From: Sphingobacterium sp. B16(2022)
Lineage (GTDB): Bacteria > Bacteroidota > Bacteroidia > Sphingobacteriales > Sphingobacteriaceae
Assembly (NCBI RefSeq): GCF_012030425.1
Contig: NZ_JAAUVN010000001.1
Location: 1 to 64,000 of the forward strand
DNA length: 64,000 bases
Direction: 5' to 3'
The notes under the pieces are model-generated. The model was not told where the DNA came from. It ran no database searches and was given only the letters and a program-made list of their open reading frames with translations. This document shows, in pieces, positions 17,094 to 26,772 of the stretch; the stretch's first letter is position 1, and each line of letters opens with the position of its first letter. A program made the position numbers and the translations under genes.

Positions 17094-19379
17094 ATGAAGT
17101 TTCAAGATTTAGTTAATTTGTATGAAGAAGGAAGATATGAGGATTGTTTGTCCGAATTAGAAGTTTTTCTGGTACTGAATCCTCAAGATATTCCCACACT
17201 AATTTTAAAAGCTACTGTACTTAAAGAACTTGATTTTCAAAATTCAGAAGAAGATAGTAAGGAATTATTATTAGAAGATTTTCAGGAAGTTATTACAATT
17301 TATAAATCTATTCTTGAAATAGAGCCCAATAATGAGGCCGCTCTTTTTGGTTTGTTGGAAACAACACGATTCTTTTATAAAGATCTAGATTACGATGAGT
17401 ATGCATCGTATATAGATAGGTTGAGTATTCATGAAGATGAACTGGAGAACGTATGCCGTTTTAAAGCTGATTTAAATTATTTGCATGAAAAGTTTAATGA
17501 ATCTATAGGTAATATCAATGAATTATTATCTATTTATGAAGTGCTATACGCCCATGATCGTATTAGTAAATGTGCTTTGCTAACAGAGAGTTTACTCTTT
17601 AAAGCAATGATACTCCGTGAAAATTTAGATCAACATCAACAAGCCTTAGCTGAATTTAAAAAATACAAACATGATATTCTTTCCAATAATGTATTGCTTT
17701 ACCTAGACATAGGACAGCTTGCAATGGAATATCATGATTATGACATGATCGGTTGGGCCGGTACTAAGGCTGTGTTGTATGGAAATGAAGATCCTGAACT
17801 TGACGCAGAGATATTTAAGTTTTATGAACAGGTAATCGATCTATTAAATGGTGGCTTAGAAAACAAGCAATGTATTTACTTTGCGATTATGGTCCAACGT
17901 AATTTTCGGGAAGAACTGGGATTGGACTTATCCGATCCTCTTATCGAAGCAAAACGTTATATAGATCTTAATCCAGATTGGTTTGTACCCTATCACTTTG
18001 CGGGTACTTATATTCTTGAAGGTGGTAACTATGAAGAAGCTTTGCCCTATCTGGTAAAAGCTGTCGAATTAGGTGGTTTTTCAGTTACTATATACCGTTA
18101 TATACTCACTTATTACGAAGTTCATAAACAATTGCCCGTCGTATTAAATTGGCCAGAAGATGGACCTATTGACTATTTTAATTCCGGTTGCGAATTTTCA
18201 GAATTCGAAAATTCAATTGGCTCACCAATACTCGATATGGCCTTATTGAATTATCGCTTACAGTTTTTTGAAAGAGCATACCTCGCATTTAAAGCTTATT
18301 TCCACGAAAATAAATTTGAAGCGAATTACTTCATTAACCATCAGCTCATGTCCATGTGCTGTAATAATTATGCATTAGCGCTGAGCAGTAAACGAAAATA
18401 TGATGAAGTGATTGAGATCTGTAAAGAAGGACTGACATATAGTAGATTCTGGGAGCTGTATAATACCATGGCAGATGCCTATTTTGAAAAAAATGAATTT
18501 GAAGATGCACTAATCAATTATCATGAATTATTGGATGATAGTTTTAAAGAATTTGATTTACCAAACTACCTTCGAATTTCAGCTTATGTAACGAAATGCG
18601 AATTTAAGCTCGGGTATATTAAGGAAGCTGAAGAGCGTTTAAAAACAATTTCTCGGGAATATGATGAATTGATTCAATCTTCAGAATATGCTGAATACGA
18701 TGAGGAAGATTTATTTGTTACACGTCAGGCTTATATGGAAATTCAAAATGCTCGTTTTGATTTAATCAATCATCGTGGAGATTCTGAAACGTTAAAAGAT
18801 TGGCAGAAAGAGCTGGAAAGCAAACCTGATGATGCTTCAAATTGGTACATGTTAATGCAAAACTATTTCCAATTGGAACAATATGAACAATGTATCGCCT
18901 GTGCTAATAATTATGAAGCGACAAAACCCATACAGGAGATGGCATTAATAGATTATCGCAAGTTACATTACCTCAGAGGGAAGTCGTACTTTTTAACTGC
19001 AAACTATACAGCAGCATTGCAGGATTTATTGGTGGCGTATAGTTCTACAAAAGCAACTTTGGAAGAAGAGGAATCACATGGTGATTTTCATTTGATACTG
19101 CTTCATTTAATCCGTACTTATTTTCATTTAAATGACTGGAACAATGTTATTCGAATTGCTCAAGAGTCTGACGAAATGTATAAAAGTCAGAATTGGGAAG
19201 AAGATGATGATTGGTGCGAAATGTTGTTGATGTCTGCCGAAGCTTCATTTGAATTGAATGATACAGAAAGCGGCAAACAAAAAATACAAAATATTCTAAA
19301 GTTTTTTCCGAAGCATGAAAAGGCATTAGAGAAAAAGAAAGAATGGAGCTCCGGCTGGTTTAGCTGGTTGAAAAAATAA
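17094..19379 (+). CDS. Large tetratricopeptide-repeat (TPR) protein
   Basis: This 761-residue, very acidic protein has no signal peptide and consists of TPR-like helical hairpins from end to end. Examples are residues 1-60 (YEEGRYEDCLSELEVFLVLNP), the segment GNYEEALPYLVKAVELGG, and KPDDASNWYMLMQNYFQLEQ. It ends with a short hydrophobic and basic tail (WSSGWFSWLKK). TPR proteins serve as protein-protein scaffolds, and no enzymatic domain is visible. It stands alone downstream of the rplT terminator and is followed by a weak hairpin at 19518-19549. I do not recognise a specific family. Confidence 0.85.
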   Translation: MKFQDLVNLYEEGRYEDCLSELEVFLVLNPQDIPTLILKATVLKELDFQNSEEDSKELLLEDFQEVITIYKSILEIEPNNEAALFGLLETTRFFYKDLDYDEYASYIDRLSIHEDELENVCRFKADLNYLHEKFNESIGNINELLSIYEVLYAHDRISKCALLTESLLFKAMILRENLDQHQQALAEFKKYKHDILSNNVLLYLDIGQLAMEYHDYDMIGWAGTKAVLYGNEDPELDAEIFKFYEQVIDLLNGGLENKQCIYFAIMVQRNFREELGLDLSDPLIEAKRYIDLNPDWFVPYHFAGTYILEGGNYEEALPYLVKAVELGGFSVTIYRYILTYYEVHKQLPVVLNWPEDGPIDYFNSGCEFSEFENSIGSPILDMALLNYRLQFFERAYLAFKAYFHENKFEANYFINHQLMSMCCNNYALALSSKRKYDEVIEICKEGLTYSRFWELYNTMADAYFEKNEFEDALINYHELLDDSFKEFDLPNYLRISAYVTKCEFKLGYIKEAEERLKTISREYDELIQSSEYAEYDEEDLFVTRQAYMEIQNARFDLINHRGDSETLKDWQKELESKPDDASNWYMLMQNYFQLEQYEQCIACANNYEATKPIQEMALIDYRKLHYLRGKSYFLTANYTAALQDLLVAYSSTKATLEEEESHGDFHLILLHLIRTYFHLNDWNNVIRIAQESDEMYKSQNWEEDDDWCEMLLMSAEASFELNDTESGKQKIQNILKFFPKHEKALEKKKEWSSGWFSWLKK

Positions 19380-19517
19380 AGATTTTATATCCTGAATAGT
19401 TAATTTGATCATTGCTAATGTATGGTATGGATCAGCCAAAATACACTCTGTTTAATTAGCACCGTTCATAGGTTCGTTAAAAACAAGGAATTTAAAATCT
19501 ATTATTGGTATAATATG

Positions 19518-19549
19518 AAGGGACTGATGGCTTACATTGGTCCTTTTTA
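19518..19549 (+). terminator. Probable terminator of the TPR gene
   Basis: AAGGGAC and GTCCTTT pair (one G-T) across a 15-nt loop, followed by TTATTTTA. It is weaker than the other terminators in the window and lies 139 bp after the stop. Confidence 0.45.
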
Positions 19550-19568
19550 TTTTATGAATGTATAAGAT

Positions 19569-19592
19569 AAAAAAAAACACGCTTTAAGCGTG
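19569..19592 (-). terminator. Terminator of the 31-codon gene
   Basis: Read on the minus strand, CACGCTT and AAGCGTG form a 7-bp perfect stem, followed by nine T. It begins 25 nt after the stop of the small frame at 19617-19712 and has no other minus-strand gene to serve. Confidence 0.85.
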
Positions 19593-19616
19593 CGACAAAT
19601 TGTTTATCAATGTAGG

Positions 19617-19712
19617 TTAATCTTCACCCGATAATAAATCATCTCCATCAAATGTAAATTCGATTACATCCGTGTAGCTTTCTAATGTTTGTACTTCAAA
19701 ATCTTTAATCAT
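19617..19712 (-). CDS. Small acidic peptide, 31 residues, unknown function
   Basis: The frame starts at ATG 19712 and ends with TAA at 19617. It begins MIKDFEVQTLESYTDVIEF and ends FDGDDLLSGED. The peptide is acidic and has no signal sequence or membrane segment. The case for a real gene is its context. It stands alone between two plus-strand genes, an A-rich ribosome-binding region (AACAGAAAG) precedes the ATG, and a strong minus-strand terminator lies 25 nt after the stop. I do not recognise a family. A regulatory peptide or a RiPP-like precursor are possibilities, but no modification enzyme is adjacent. The same strand could instead make an untranslated RNA. Confidence 0.55.
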   Translation of the reverse strand: MIKDFEVQTLESYTDVIEFTFDGDDLLSGED

Positions 19713-19975
19713 CTTTCTGTTTTTTATTTATTATAAAGATAAGTATCGTTTTTAATCTCTGCGTAAAATGTATGTGAAGTTTTTGTTAAGTGTTTTGTGT
19801 ATTTGATTTTGTTAACATTGGAGGTTTTTTTTCATTCTAAAACCATGATTATTGAGGCAAAAAAACCTGTTATTATAAAAGAAAAACTTATCTTAGTAGA
19901 ATTACATAGTTAAAGTTCCGCAGTCATTTTGGAGCTTGTATATTTCCTTATTGATCACTAAATGAAACAGTCTTC

Positions 19976-21148
19976 ATGTCAAAATTAATTAATCTAAAAA
20001 TTTTCAAGCAGTTTTTACAGTCTAGTAATATTGGCGGTATTCTGTTATTTATCTGTGTTATTCTTTCTTTAATATTAGCCAATAGTCCCTTAGCAGATTC
20101 ATTCAGTAAGCTATTAAATACAACTCTAGGTTTTGAAACAGATCATATTCAGTTAAACTATTCGGTACTGCTTTGGATTAACGATGGTTTGATGGCAATA
20201 TTTTTCCTTTTGGTAGGTTTAGAGATCAAGCGTGAATTGGTAGAGGGTGAATTATCTTCTCCAAAGAAAGCATTACTCCCCATATTAGCTGCTGTGGGTG
20301 GAGCTATTTTACCAGCCCTTATTTATTTGTTTATTAATAAAGGATTACCAACTGAGCATGGTTGGGGTATCCCTATGGCTACAGATATCGCTTTCGCCTT
20401 GGCTGTGATTACATTATTGGGTAATCGGGTTCCGGCAAGTCTAAAAATCTTTTTAGCGGCTTTAGCAATCGTTGATGATTTGTTGGCTATTTTAGTTATT
20501 GCATTGTTTTATAGCGGCGATCTGCATTATAATTATTTATTCATTGCATTAGGAATTTTTGCTTTCTTATTGTTGCTTAATTTTTTTGGAGTAAAAAAAA
20601 TATGGGCCTATTTGATACCAGGAGTATTTATCTGGTATTTTATTCATCATTCAGGGATACATGCCACCATTGCGGGGGTATTGGTAGCACTATCATTACC
20701 AACAAATGCAACAGACGATGAATCACCGTTAGAAAAATTGGAACATATACTCACTTCTCCCGTCAATTTTATCATTATCCCTTTATTTGCAATCGCAAAT
20801 ACCAATATTACTATACAAAGTGAAATGGTGCACGGATTGACCACTGCTTTGGGTATTGGTATAATAGGCGGTTTATTGGTTGGAAAATCTGTTGGGATAT
20901 TAGGGATATCTTTCATTGCTACGAAATTAAAGTTATGTACGTTGCCTGAAGGTGCAAATTGGAAACATATTTTTGGAGTAGGTTTACTAGGCGGTATAGG
21001 GTTTACGATGTCTATCTTTGTATCTATATTAGCTTTTACTGATCCCATGCTTATTGAAGAAGCAAAATTTGCAGTACTCATCGGATCTTTATTTTCAGGA
21101 GCAATCGGCTATTTATTTTTAGCAAGTGTTGGTAAAAAGACAGCATAG
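19976..21148 (+). CDS. nhaA: Na+/H+ antiporter NhaA
   Basis: NhaA exports Na+ in exchange for protons and supports salt and alkaline tolerance. The 390-residue inner-membrane protein has about 12 predicted membrane segments. The cation-binding aspartate pair is in ALAIVDDLLAILVIALFYS. GLEIKRELVEGELS and MATDIAFALAV are family signatures. It starts with its own ATG after a 263-bp gap and ends at a strong bidirectional terminator. No nhaR-like regulator is adjacent. Confidence 0.95.
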   Translation: MSKLINLKIFKQFLQSSNIGGILLFICVILSLILANSPLADSFSKLLNTTLGFETDHIQLNYSVLLWINDGLMAIFFLLVGLEIKRELVEGELSSPKKALLPILAAVGGAILPALIYLFINKGLPTEHGWGIPMATDIAFALAVITLLGNRVPASLKIFLAALAIVDDLLAILVIALFYSGDLHYNYLFIALGIFAFLLLLNFFGVKKIWAYLIPGVFIWYFIHHSGIHATIAGVLVALSLPTNATDDESPLEKLEHILTSPVNFIIIPLFAIANTNITIQSEMVHGLTTALGIGIIGGLLVGKSVGILGISFIATKLKLCTLPEGANWKHIFGVGLLGGIGFTMSIFVSILAFTDPMLIEEAKFAVLIGSLFSGAIGYLFLASVGKKTA

Positions 21149-21593
21149 CTAAATAAAAACTAAACATAAAAAGGCAGCCCTAATATTAGGGCTGCCTTTT
21201 TATGTTTAGAACATATCTATGATTTCTGTCATTAAAACTTAAAAATAAATCGAATTAAATAGATTCTGATTATTTTTTTTCGAGGTAAATCATTTGTGTT
21301 AAGAATTAATCTAGAGTGGATCTTGATCATTTAAAGTCATTCTTTAAACTAATGGATATTAAGTTAAATTGTCTTTTTTTTGTTACATGATGTACTTGTT
21401 ACAATAAGGCTTTATAATTTTAATCGTTAATTATCAATGTGTTATGGTAATGTTAAAAACATTTTTTCGGAATAATTATGAAAAATCAATCGATTGCGTA
21501 CATTAGGTAACAACTAAACATATGGTGCTAGGGGAGATTCTTTCAATAGGGTTTAGCACTGATTAAATTACCAAATTAAACCTTTTTCACATT
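21149..21593. other. Intergenic region nhaA / susC
   Basis: This 445-bp region contains the nhaA terminator at its left end. The rest is AT-rich and should contain the SusCD promoter. I found no TTTG-N19-TAnnTTTG match and no riboswitch-like structure. Confidence 0.5.
21168..21201 (+). terminator. Terminator of nhaA
   Basis: AAAAAGGCAGCCC and GGGCTGCCTTTTT form a 13-bp perfect stem with an 8-nt loop, followed by T residues. Confidence 0.92.
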
Positions 21594-24500
21594 ATGAGAA
21601 AACTATTACAGTTTCTTAACGAGGATTTTATTGAGCATAAAAAATCGATAAAATACTCCCTTTGGGCGTCCACAGCGCTCGTGTTAATTAGCCATCAGTC
21701 ATTAGGTAATCCGATGTCAAAATTTGCTGATGTGTCAAATTATGTAGTCAACACACAGATTACGCAAAACCCTGTTCGAGGAAAAGTTCAGGATGCCGCG
21801 ACTAAAGAACCCATCGCTGGAGCAACAATTAGAGTCGTGGGAAAGACTTTAGCGACCTCTTCCGATGCGGAGGGTAATTTTCAGATTGATGCAGCCTTAA
21901 ATGATGTATTGGAAATTACCTATGTCGGTTTTTCAAAGCAATCTGTGAATGTGACATCAACATCACTTCCACTAATTGTTGGGATGCAAGGACAAACTGG
22001 TGATTTGGATGAGGTAGTTGTGACAGGTTACAGCACACAACGTAAAAAAGATCTGACCGGAGCTGTCTCTGTCGTGAATGTTGATCAGTTAAAAAGTACA
22101 CCGGCTGCAAGTGCCGTAGAATCTTTACAAGGGCGTGCAACAGGGGTGCAGGTTGTGACAGATGGTGCTCCAGGTGCAACTCCTCAGATTAAGATCCGTG
22201 GTTATAGTACCATTAACAATAATGAACCATTATACATTATTGATGGTGTGCCGTATGAAGGGAAATTAAGTTGGTTGAATCAAAATGACATCGAAAGTAT
22301 GCAGGTTCTAAAAGATGCATCTGCAGCTTCAATATATGGATCTCGCGCAAATAATGGTGTCGTGATTGTGACAACAAAAATGGGTAAATCGGGAAAACCA
22401 CAAATTAATTTGGATGCCTATTTTGGAATACAGGTTCCTAACAGTAGTCGTTTTCCTAAAATGCTAAGTCCACAACAAGTTTTAGATATTGAAAATAGAT
22501 TAGATGGAAAAAACAATACTTTACCAGATTACATTATTGCAGGTACTAAATTAGGTCATGATATTAAACCTGCTGATCTTGATATGTCAAAATACAAATA
22601 TGATGCTTCAAGTCGAGCCGATTTTTATCAAATTACAAAAGCGAATCAAGCTGGTACCAATTGGTTTGATGCGTTATCTCAAAATGCACCAACCCAATCT
22701 TATCAATTAAGTGCTACGGGTGGGGGGGAGAATGCAAATTATGCTTTTTCAGGAGGATATCTAAACCAAAAAGGTACTATCATTCATACTGGTTTTGAAA
22801 AATATAATGTCCGCTCGAATATGTCATTTTCTGCTTTTGATAAAAAATTGAGATTTGGGGAAAATATTCAGTATTCTTTTACTGAAGGTTTTGGCATGGG
22901 GGTGAATACAAATACTGCAGGTGATTATATTGGGGAAGGGAGTGCCCTTGGTTTTGCATACCGAATACACAATTTAATCCCTGTATATGATGAAGGTGGA
23001 AATTTTGCAGGTTCTGTTGGTGGGCAGTATGGTAATGGAGAAAATCCAGTAGCCATAGCATCTCGTGCTCAAGATAATAAGAATAAAAGTAATTTATTCT
23101 TTGGTAATGTTTATGGGGAGTATGATTTACTTAAAGGCTTAACTTTCCGCACAAGTATGGGTATGAAATATGAAAATTATAATACAGTTTCATATACCTA
23201 TCCGAATCCAGAATTTACGGAAGGAAGTTTCAACAACGGAATGATTGAATCTTCTGGAATTAATAAAGAGTGGACATGGACAAATACCTTAAATTATAAA
23301 GCGAAATTTAATGATGAACATAATCTAAATATTTTGTTGGGTACCGAAGCAATATCCAGCAGATATAGACAAATATCTGCTCGAGGAAACGGTTTCTTTA
23401 CGACTGAAAGTTTAGATTATTTTTATATTGATGCTGCGTCAAAAGATATTTTTGGAAATGGGGAGGGAACCGTGGGTTCATTGTTCTCTATATTCGGAAA
23501 AGTAGACTATTCTTTTAAAGATCGTTATATTTTGAGTGGTACTGTAAGACGAGATGGATCGTCAACATTTGGACCAGACAATAAATATGGGGTATTTCCT
23601 GGTGTAAGTGCTGCTTGGCGATTATCGGAAGAAGAGTTTTTAAAGGGATCTTCATGGTTGAATGATCTTAAAATTCGTGCTGGTTATGGAGTAACAGGAA
23701 ATCAGCGTATTCCACAAAATCAATATGTAAATCGTTATAAAGTTGATGTTAACTCATCTTCTTACCCAATCAACGGACCACTTAGTTCCGGTGTATGGCA
23801 AAATGCATATAGTAACCCTGCAATTAAGTGGGAACAGGTGTCCGCATTAAACCTCGGATTGGACTTTTCCATCATGAATGGTGATTTTGATGGATCATTT
23901 GACTGGTATAATAAGAAAACTACAGATATGCTTTATCCTCTTCCATTACCAGCAGTTGGTGTAGGAAGAGCTGATGCGCCTTATGTCAATATTGGTGATA
24001 TGCAAAATAAAGGAGTTGAGTTTTCATTAAATTATCATTATGGCAAGAAACAAGAAAAACCATTCACGCTTGATCTTTCAGCTAATATCTCAAGAAATGT
24101 AAATAAAATTGTGTCTTTAGCTCCTTCAATTAGTCAACAAGTTTATGGTGCTTTCCGTAGTATGGAAACTTCTATTTTAAAAGCTGGTGAACCATTAGGC
24201 GCATTTTACGGATATAAAGTTGTTGGAATTTATCAAGATGCTGCTGATGTCGCAAGTACACCTTATGCAGATGGAAAATCACGGATAGGAGGGCTTAAAT
24301 ATGCCGATATAAATGGTGATAATGTAATTGATGCTAATGACAGAACAATAATAGGAAGTCCACATCCTGATTTTGTATATTCATTAAATATCAATGCAAC
24401 GTATAAAAACTTTGATTTTATGGCTTATTTCTACGGTTCTAAAGGAAATCAAAATTATGAAGCAACACGTTATTTTACCGACTTCGGAGTTTTCAAAGGA

Positions 24501-24872
24501 CAGAAAAGTGTTCGTGTCTTAGATGAATGGAGCCCAAAAAATAATGGAAGTATGATTCCTTCTCAAGTCAATGATGCTTCTCCATATGAATATGCATCTT
24601 CAAGTTATTATGTACAAGATGCTAGTTTTTTAAAGCTTAAGAATTTACAGGTAGGTTATAATTTACCTGTTCAAAATCTATTTGGAGCAAATAGTTCAGT
24701 ACGTAAGTTTAGAATGTATTTTGCTGTAACGAATTTGTTTACTATTACCAAATATGAAGGGTTAGATCCAGAGGTAACCGCTACTCCTTCGGATTATCCA
24801 GCATTAGGTGTTGATTTTGGAGTCTATCCACAGGCAAGACAATACATGTTAGGTCTTAGTTTAGGATTCTAA
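21594..24872 (+). CDS. SusC/RagA-type TonB-dependent outer membrane transporter
   Basis: This 1092-residue outer-membrane channel imports oligosaccharides or peptides together with its SusD partner and TonB energy. After an unusually long N-terminal segment (a hydrophobic run near 27-40) come a carboxypeptidase-regulatory-like domain (about 60-140, VRGKVQDAATKEPIAGATIRV), the TonB-box and plug start LDEVVVTGYSTQRKKDLTGA, and the plug motif IRGYSTINNNEPLYIIDGVP. A beta-barrel runs to the terminal aromatic GLSLGF. No STN domain precedes it, so it is not an obvious partner of an anti-sigma factor. It is followed 30 bp later by susD. No glycosidase or regulator is adjacent, so the substrate is unknown. 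Confidence 0.95.
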   Translation: MRKLLQFLNEDFIEHKKSIKYSLWASTALVLISHQSLGNPMSKFADVSNYVVNTQITQNPVRGKVQDAATKEPIAGATIRVVGKTLATSSDAEGNFQIDAALNDVLEITYVGFSKQSVNVTSTSLPLIVGMQGQTGDLDEVVVTGYSTQRKKDLTGAVSVVNVDQLKSTPAASAVESLQGRATGVQVVTDGAPGATPQIKIRGYSTINNNEPLYIIDGVPYEGKLSWLNQNDIESMQVLKDASAASIYGSRANNGVVIVTTKMGKSGKPQINLDAYFGIQVPNSSRFPKMLSPQQVLDIENRLDGKNNTLPDYIIAGTKLGHDIKPADLDMSKYKYDASSRADFYQITKANQAGTNWFDALSQNAPTQSYQLSATGGGENANYAFSGGYLNQKGTIIHTGFEKYNVRSNMSFSAFDKKLRFGENIQYSFTEGFGMGVNTNTAGDYIGEGSALGFAYRIHNLIPVYDEGGNFAGSVGGQYGNGENPVAIASRAQDNKNKSNLFFGNVYGEYDLLKGLTFRTSMGMKYENYNTVSYTYPNPEFTEGSFNNGMIESSGINKEWTWTNTLNYKAKFNDEHNLNILLGTEAISSRYRQISARGNGFFTTESLDYFYIDAASKDIFGNGEGTVGSLFSIFGKVDYSFKDRYILSGTVRRDGSSTFGPDNKYGVFPGVSAAWRLSEEEFLKGSSWLNDLKIRAGYGVTGNQRIPQNQYVNRYKVDVNSSSYPINGPLSSGVWQNAYSNPAIKWEQVSALNLGLDFSIMNGDFDGSFDWYNKKTTDMLYPLPLPAVGVGRADAPYVNIGDMQNKGVEFSLNYHYGKKQEKPFTLDLSANISRNVNKIVSLAPSISQQVYGAFRSMETSILKAGEPLGAFYGYKVVGIYQDAADVASTPYADGKSRIGGLKYADINGDNVIDANDRTIIGSPHPDFVYSLNINATYKNFDFMAYFYGSKGNQNYEATRYFTDFGVFKGQKSVRVLDEWSPKNNGSMIPSQVNDASPYEYASSSYYVQDASFLKLKNLQVGYNLPVQNLFGANSSVRKFRMYFAVTNLFTITKYEGLDPEVTATPSDYPALGVDFGVYPQARQYMLGLSLGF

Positions 24873-24902
24873 AGCTTTATTAATTATTAAAATTTAAATA
24901 TC

Positions 24903-26630
24903 ATGAAGAAAAAGAATATATATATGATGCTGGGAGCCACTACACTTTTATTTGCTTCTTGCGGTAAGGGTTTTTTGGAAAAATTTCCACAAGGAGAATT
25001 AGCAGAACCACAAGTTGAAAATGCTAAAGGAATTGAAGGGATATTGATTGGAGCCTATGGAATATTGAATGGGAATGTAAGTGGAACTTGGGGTAATTAC
25101 TCATCGGCACCAAGCCAGTGGTTATTTGGTGAAGTTGCAGCAGATAATGCACATAAAGGTTCTACGTCTACTGATCAGCCGAATATGAATATGATTGAAT
25201 TTCATACACCAAATAGTTCAAACGATAACTTGAGCCAAATGTGGGAAGTTTATTATGAAGGTGTATTGCGGGCTAATAACACTTTACGCCTATTAAAAGT
25301 AGATCAGGCTGGAGCTAAGACTATTAGCGCAGCTAGAGCAACGCAGATTGAAGGGGAGGCGAGAGTATTGCGAGCACATTATTATTTTTATCTATGGAGG
25401 GTATTCAAGAATCTTGTTTTTGTAGATGAAAATACTACTTTAGATGAAGCGAAGGTAAAGCCTAATAAAGATGATGTGCTACCAAAAATAATAGAAGATT
25501 TAAAGTTTGGTATTGAGAATTTACCTTTAACGAAGATTAATGAAGAGGCAGGTCGAATGGATCAAAATATTGCTAAAGCATATTTGGGCAAAGTTTATTT
25601 GTACCAAAAGAAATATCCTGATGCGCTTATTTTGTTTAAGGAGGTTATGGCTGGTAAAGATATTTTAGCAATGCCTTTTCAAAATAACTTTGATGTATTA
25701 ACTGAAAATGGACCTGAGGCTTTGTTAGTATCGAAACATGCCATCAATCCTAACGGTAGTGGTGACAATGCAAATGTGGGGGATATGTTAGCTGGATTGA
25801 ATGGAAATAATCCCGTTGGCTGTTGTGGGTTTTATCAACCAACAATTGATTTGGTAAATGCATATAAAGTTGACGCTAATGGGTTACCACTTTTAGATGG
25901 TACATTTCGTCTAAATCCCTACAAATCAGATTTTGGTTTGGTGGATACAAAAGCGGACTCAGCAAAAACAAAATATCAATTGGATGTTAGCTTAAGATTT
26001 GATCCGCGATTAGATTATACTGTGGGGCGTAGAGGAGTAAGGTATCTTGATTACGGTGTAATGCCGGGAGATGCATGGATTAGAGACGTCACGAATGGAG
26101 GTCCTTTTGTAGGTATCAAAACTATGATTCCGCAGAGTCAATTTGGTAGCCATACAGCTTCAGGTGCTGCATACATCACTGATCTAGATGTAAATATAAT
26201 CCGTCTTGCTGATGTTGTGTTGATGGCAGCAGAGTGTGAAGTGGAAGTTGGGAATTTGACTGGTGCAATGAATTATGTTAATGCAATTCGTAAACGAGCC
26301 GCTAATCTACCAGCGAAGAAAACAGCCAATAATAGCAATGCTGCTGTCTATGTCGTTAAACCATACTTATCTTTTCCTGATCCAACTTATGCGCGAAAAG
26401 CTGTTCGTTTTGAACGTCGTCTGGAATTGGCAATGGAAGGTCATCGCTTTTATGATTTAGTAAGATGGGGTGAAGCAAAGGCAGTTTTAGAAAGTTATTC
26501 ATCTTTTGAAGGTGGTATTTTACCAGCATATAAAGGCTTGAATTTTAAACCTGAAAATGAATATTTCCCAATTCCTCAAGCTCAAATTGATCGAAGTGGT
26601 GGTGCTTTAACACAAAACAATGGGTATTAA
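24903..26630 (+). CDS. SusD/RagB-type nutrient-binding outer membrane lipoprotein
   Basis: SusD proteins form a lid over the SusC channel and capture ligand at the cell surface. The 575-residue protein has a lipoprotein signal with the lipobox LLFASCGKG (Cys20). N-terminal and C-terminal SusD domains are present. Typical features are LRANNTLRLL, RVLRAHYYFYLWRVF (TPR-like core) and VRFERRLELAMEGHRFYDLVRWG near the C-terminus. The operon pair with SusC ends at the terminator at 26646. Confidence 0.95.
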   Translation: MKKKNIYMMLGATTLLFASCGKGFLEKFPQGELAEPQVENAKGIEGILIGAYGILNGNVSGTWGNYSSAPSQWLFGEVAADNAHKGSTSTDQPNMNMIEFHTPNSSNDNLSQMWEVYYEGVLRANNTLRLLKVDQAGAKTISAARATQIEGEARVLRAHYYFYLWRVFKNLVFVDENTTLDEAKVKPNKDDVLPKIIEDLKFGIENLPLTKINEEAGRMDQNIAKAYLGKVYLYQKKYPDALILFKEVMAGKDILAMPFQNNFDVLTENGPEALLVSKHAINPNGSGDNANVGDMLAGLNGNNPVGCCGFYQPTIDLVNAYKVDANGLPLLDGTFRLNPYKSDFGLVDTKADSAKTKYQLDVSLRFDPRLDYTVGRRGVRYLDYGVMPGDAWIRDVTNGGPFVGIKTMIPQSQFGSHTASGAAYITDLDVNIIRLADVVLMAAECEVEVGNLTGAMNYVNAIRKRAANLPAKKTANNSNAAVYVVKPYLSFPDPTYARKAVRFERRLELAMEGHRFYDLVRWGEAKAVLESYSSFEGGILPAYKGLNFKPENEYFPIPQAQIDRSGGALTQNNGY

Positions 26631-26645
26631 TCATTGACAATAAAC

Positions 26646-26683
26646 AAAGAGGTTTATCTAAATTATTAGATAAACCTCTTTTT
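26646..26683. terminator. Terminator of the susC-susD operon
   Basis: AAAGAGGTTTATCTA and its complement form a 15-bp perfect stem with a 6-nt loop and a T-run. A-rich sequence on the left would also let it act on the converging gene. Confidence 0.92.
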
Positions 26684-26772
26684 ATTAAACAGATCTTTTG
26701 TTAAATAATATTATTATATATTATAAATACTTTACACTAGTAAAACCTATTTTAGATTGTCAAAATAATAAA

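Noticed and set aside
20647..21081. 144-codon open frame antisense to nhaA
   Set aside because: Shadow of a membrane-protein gene whose hydrophobic codons give long antisense frames.
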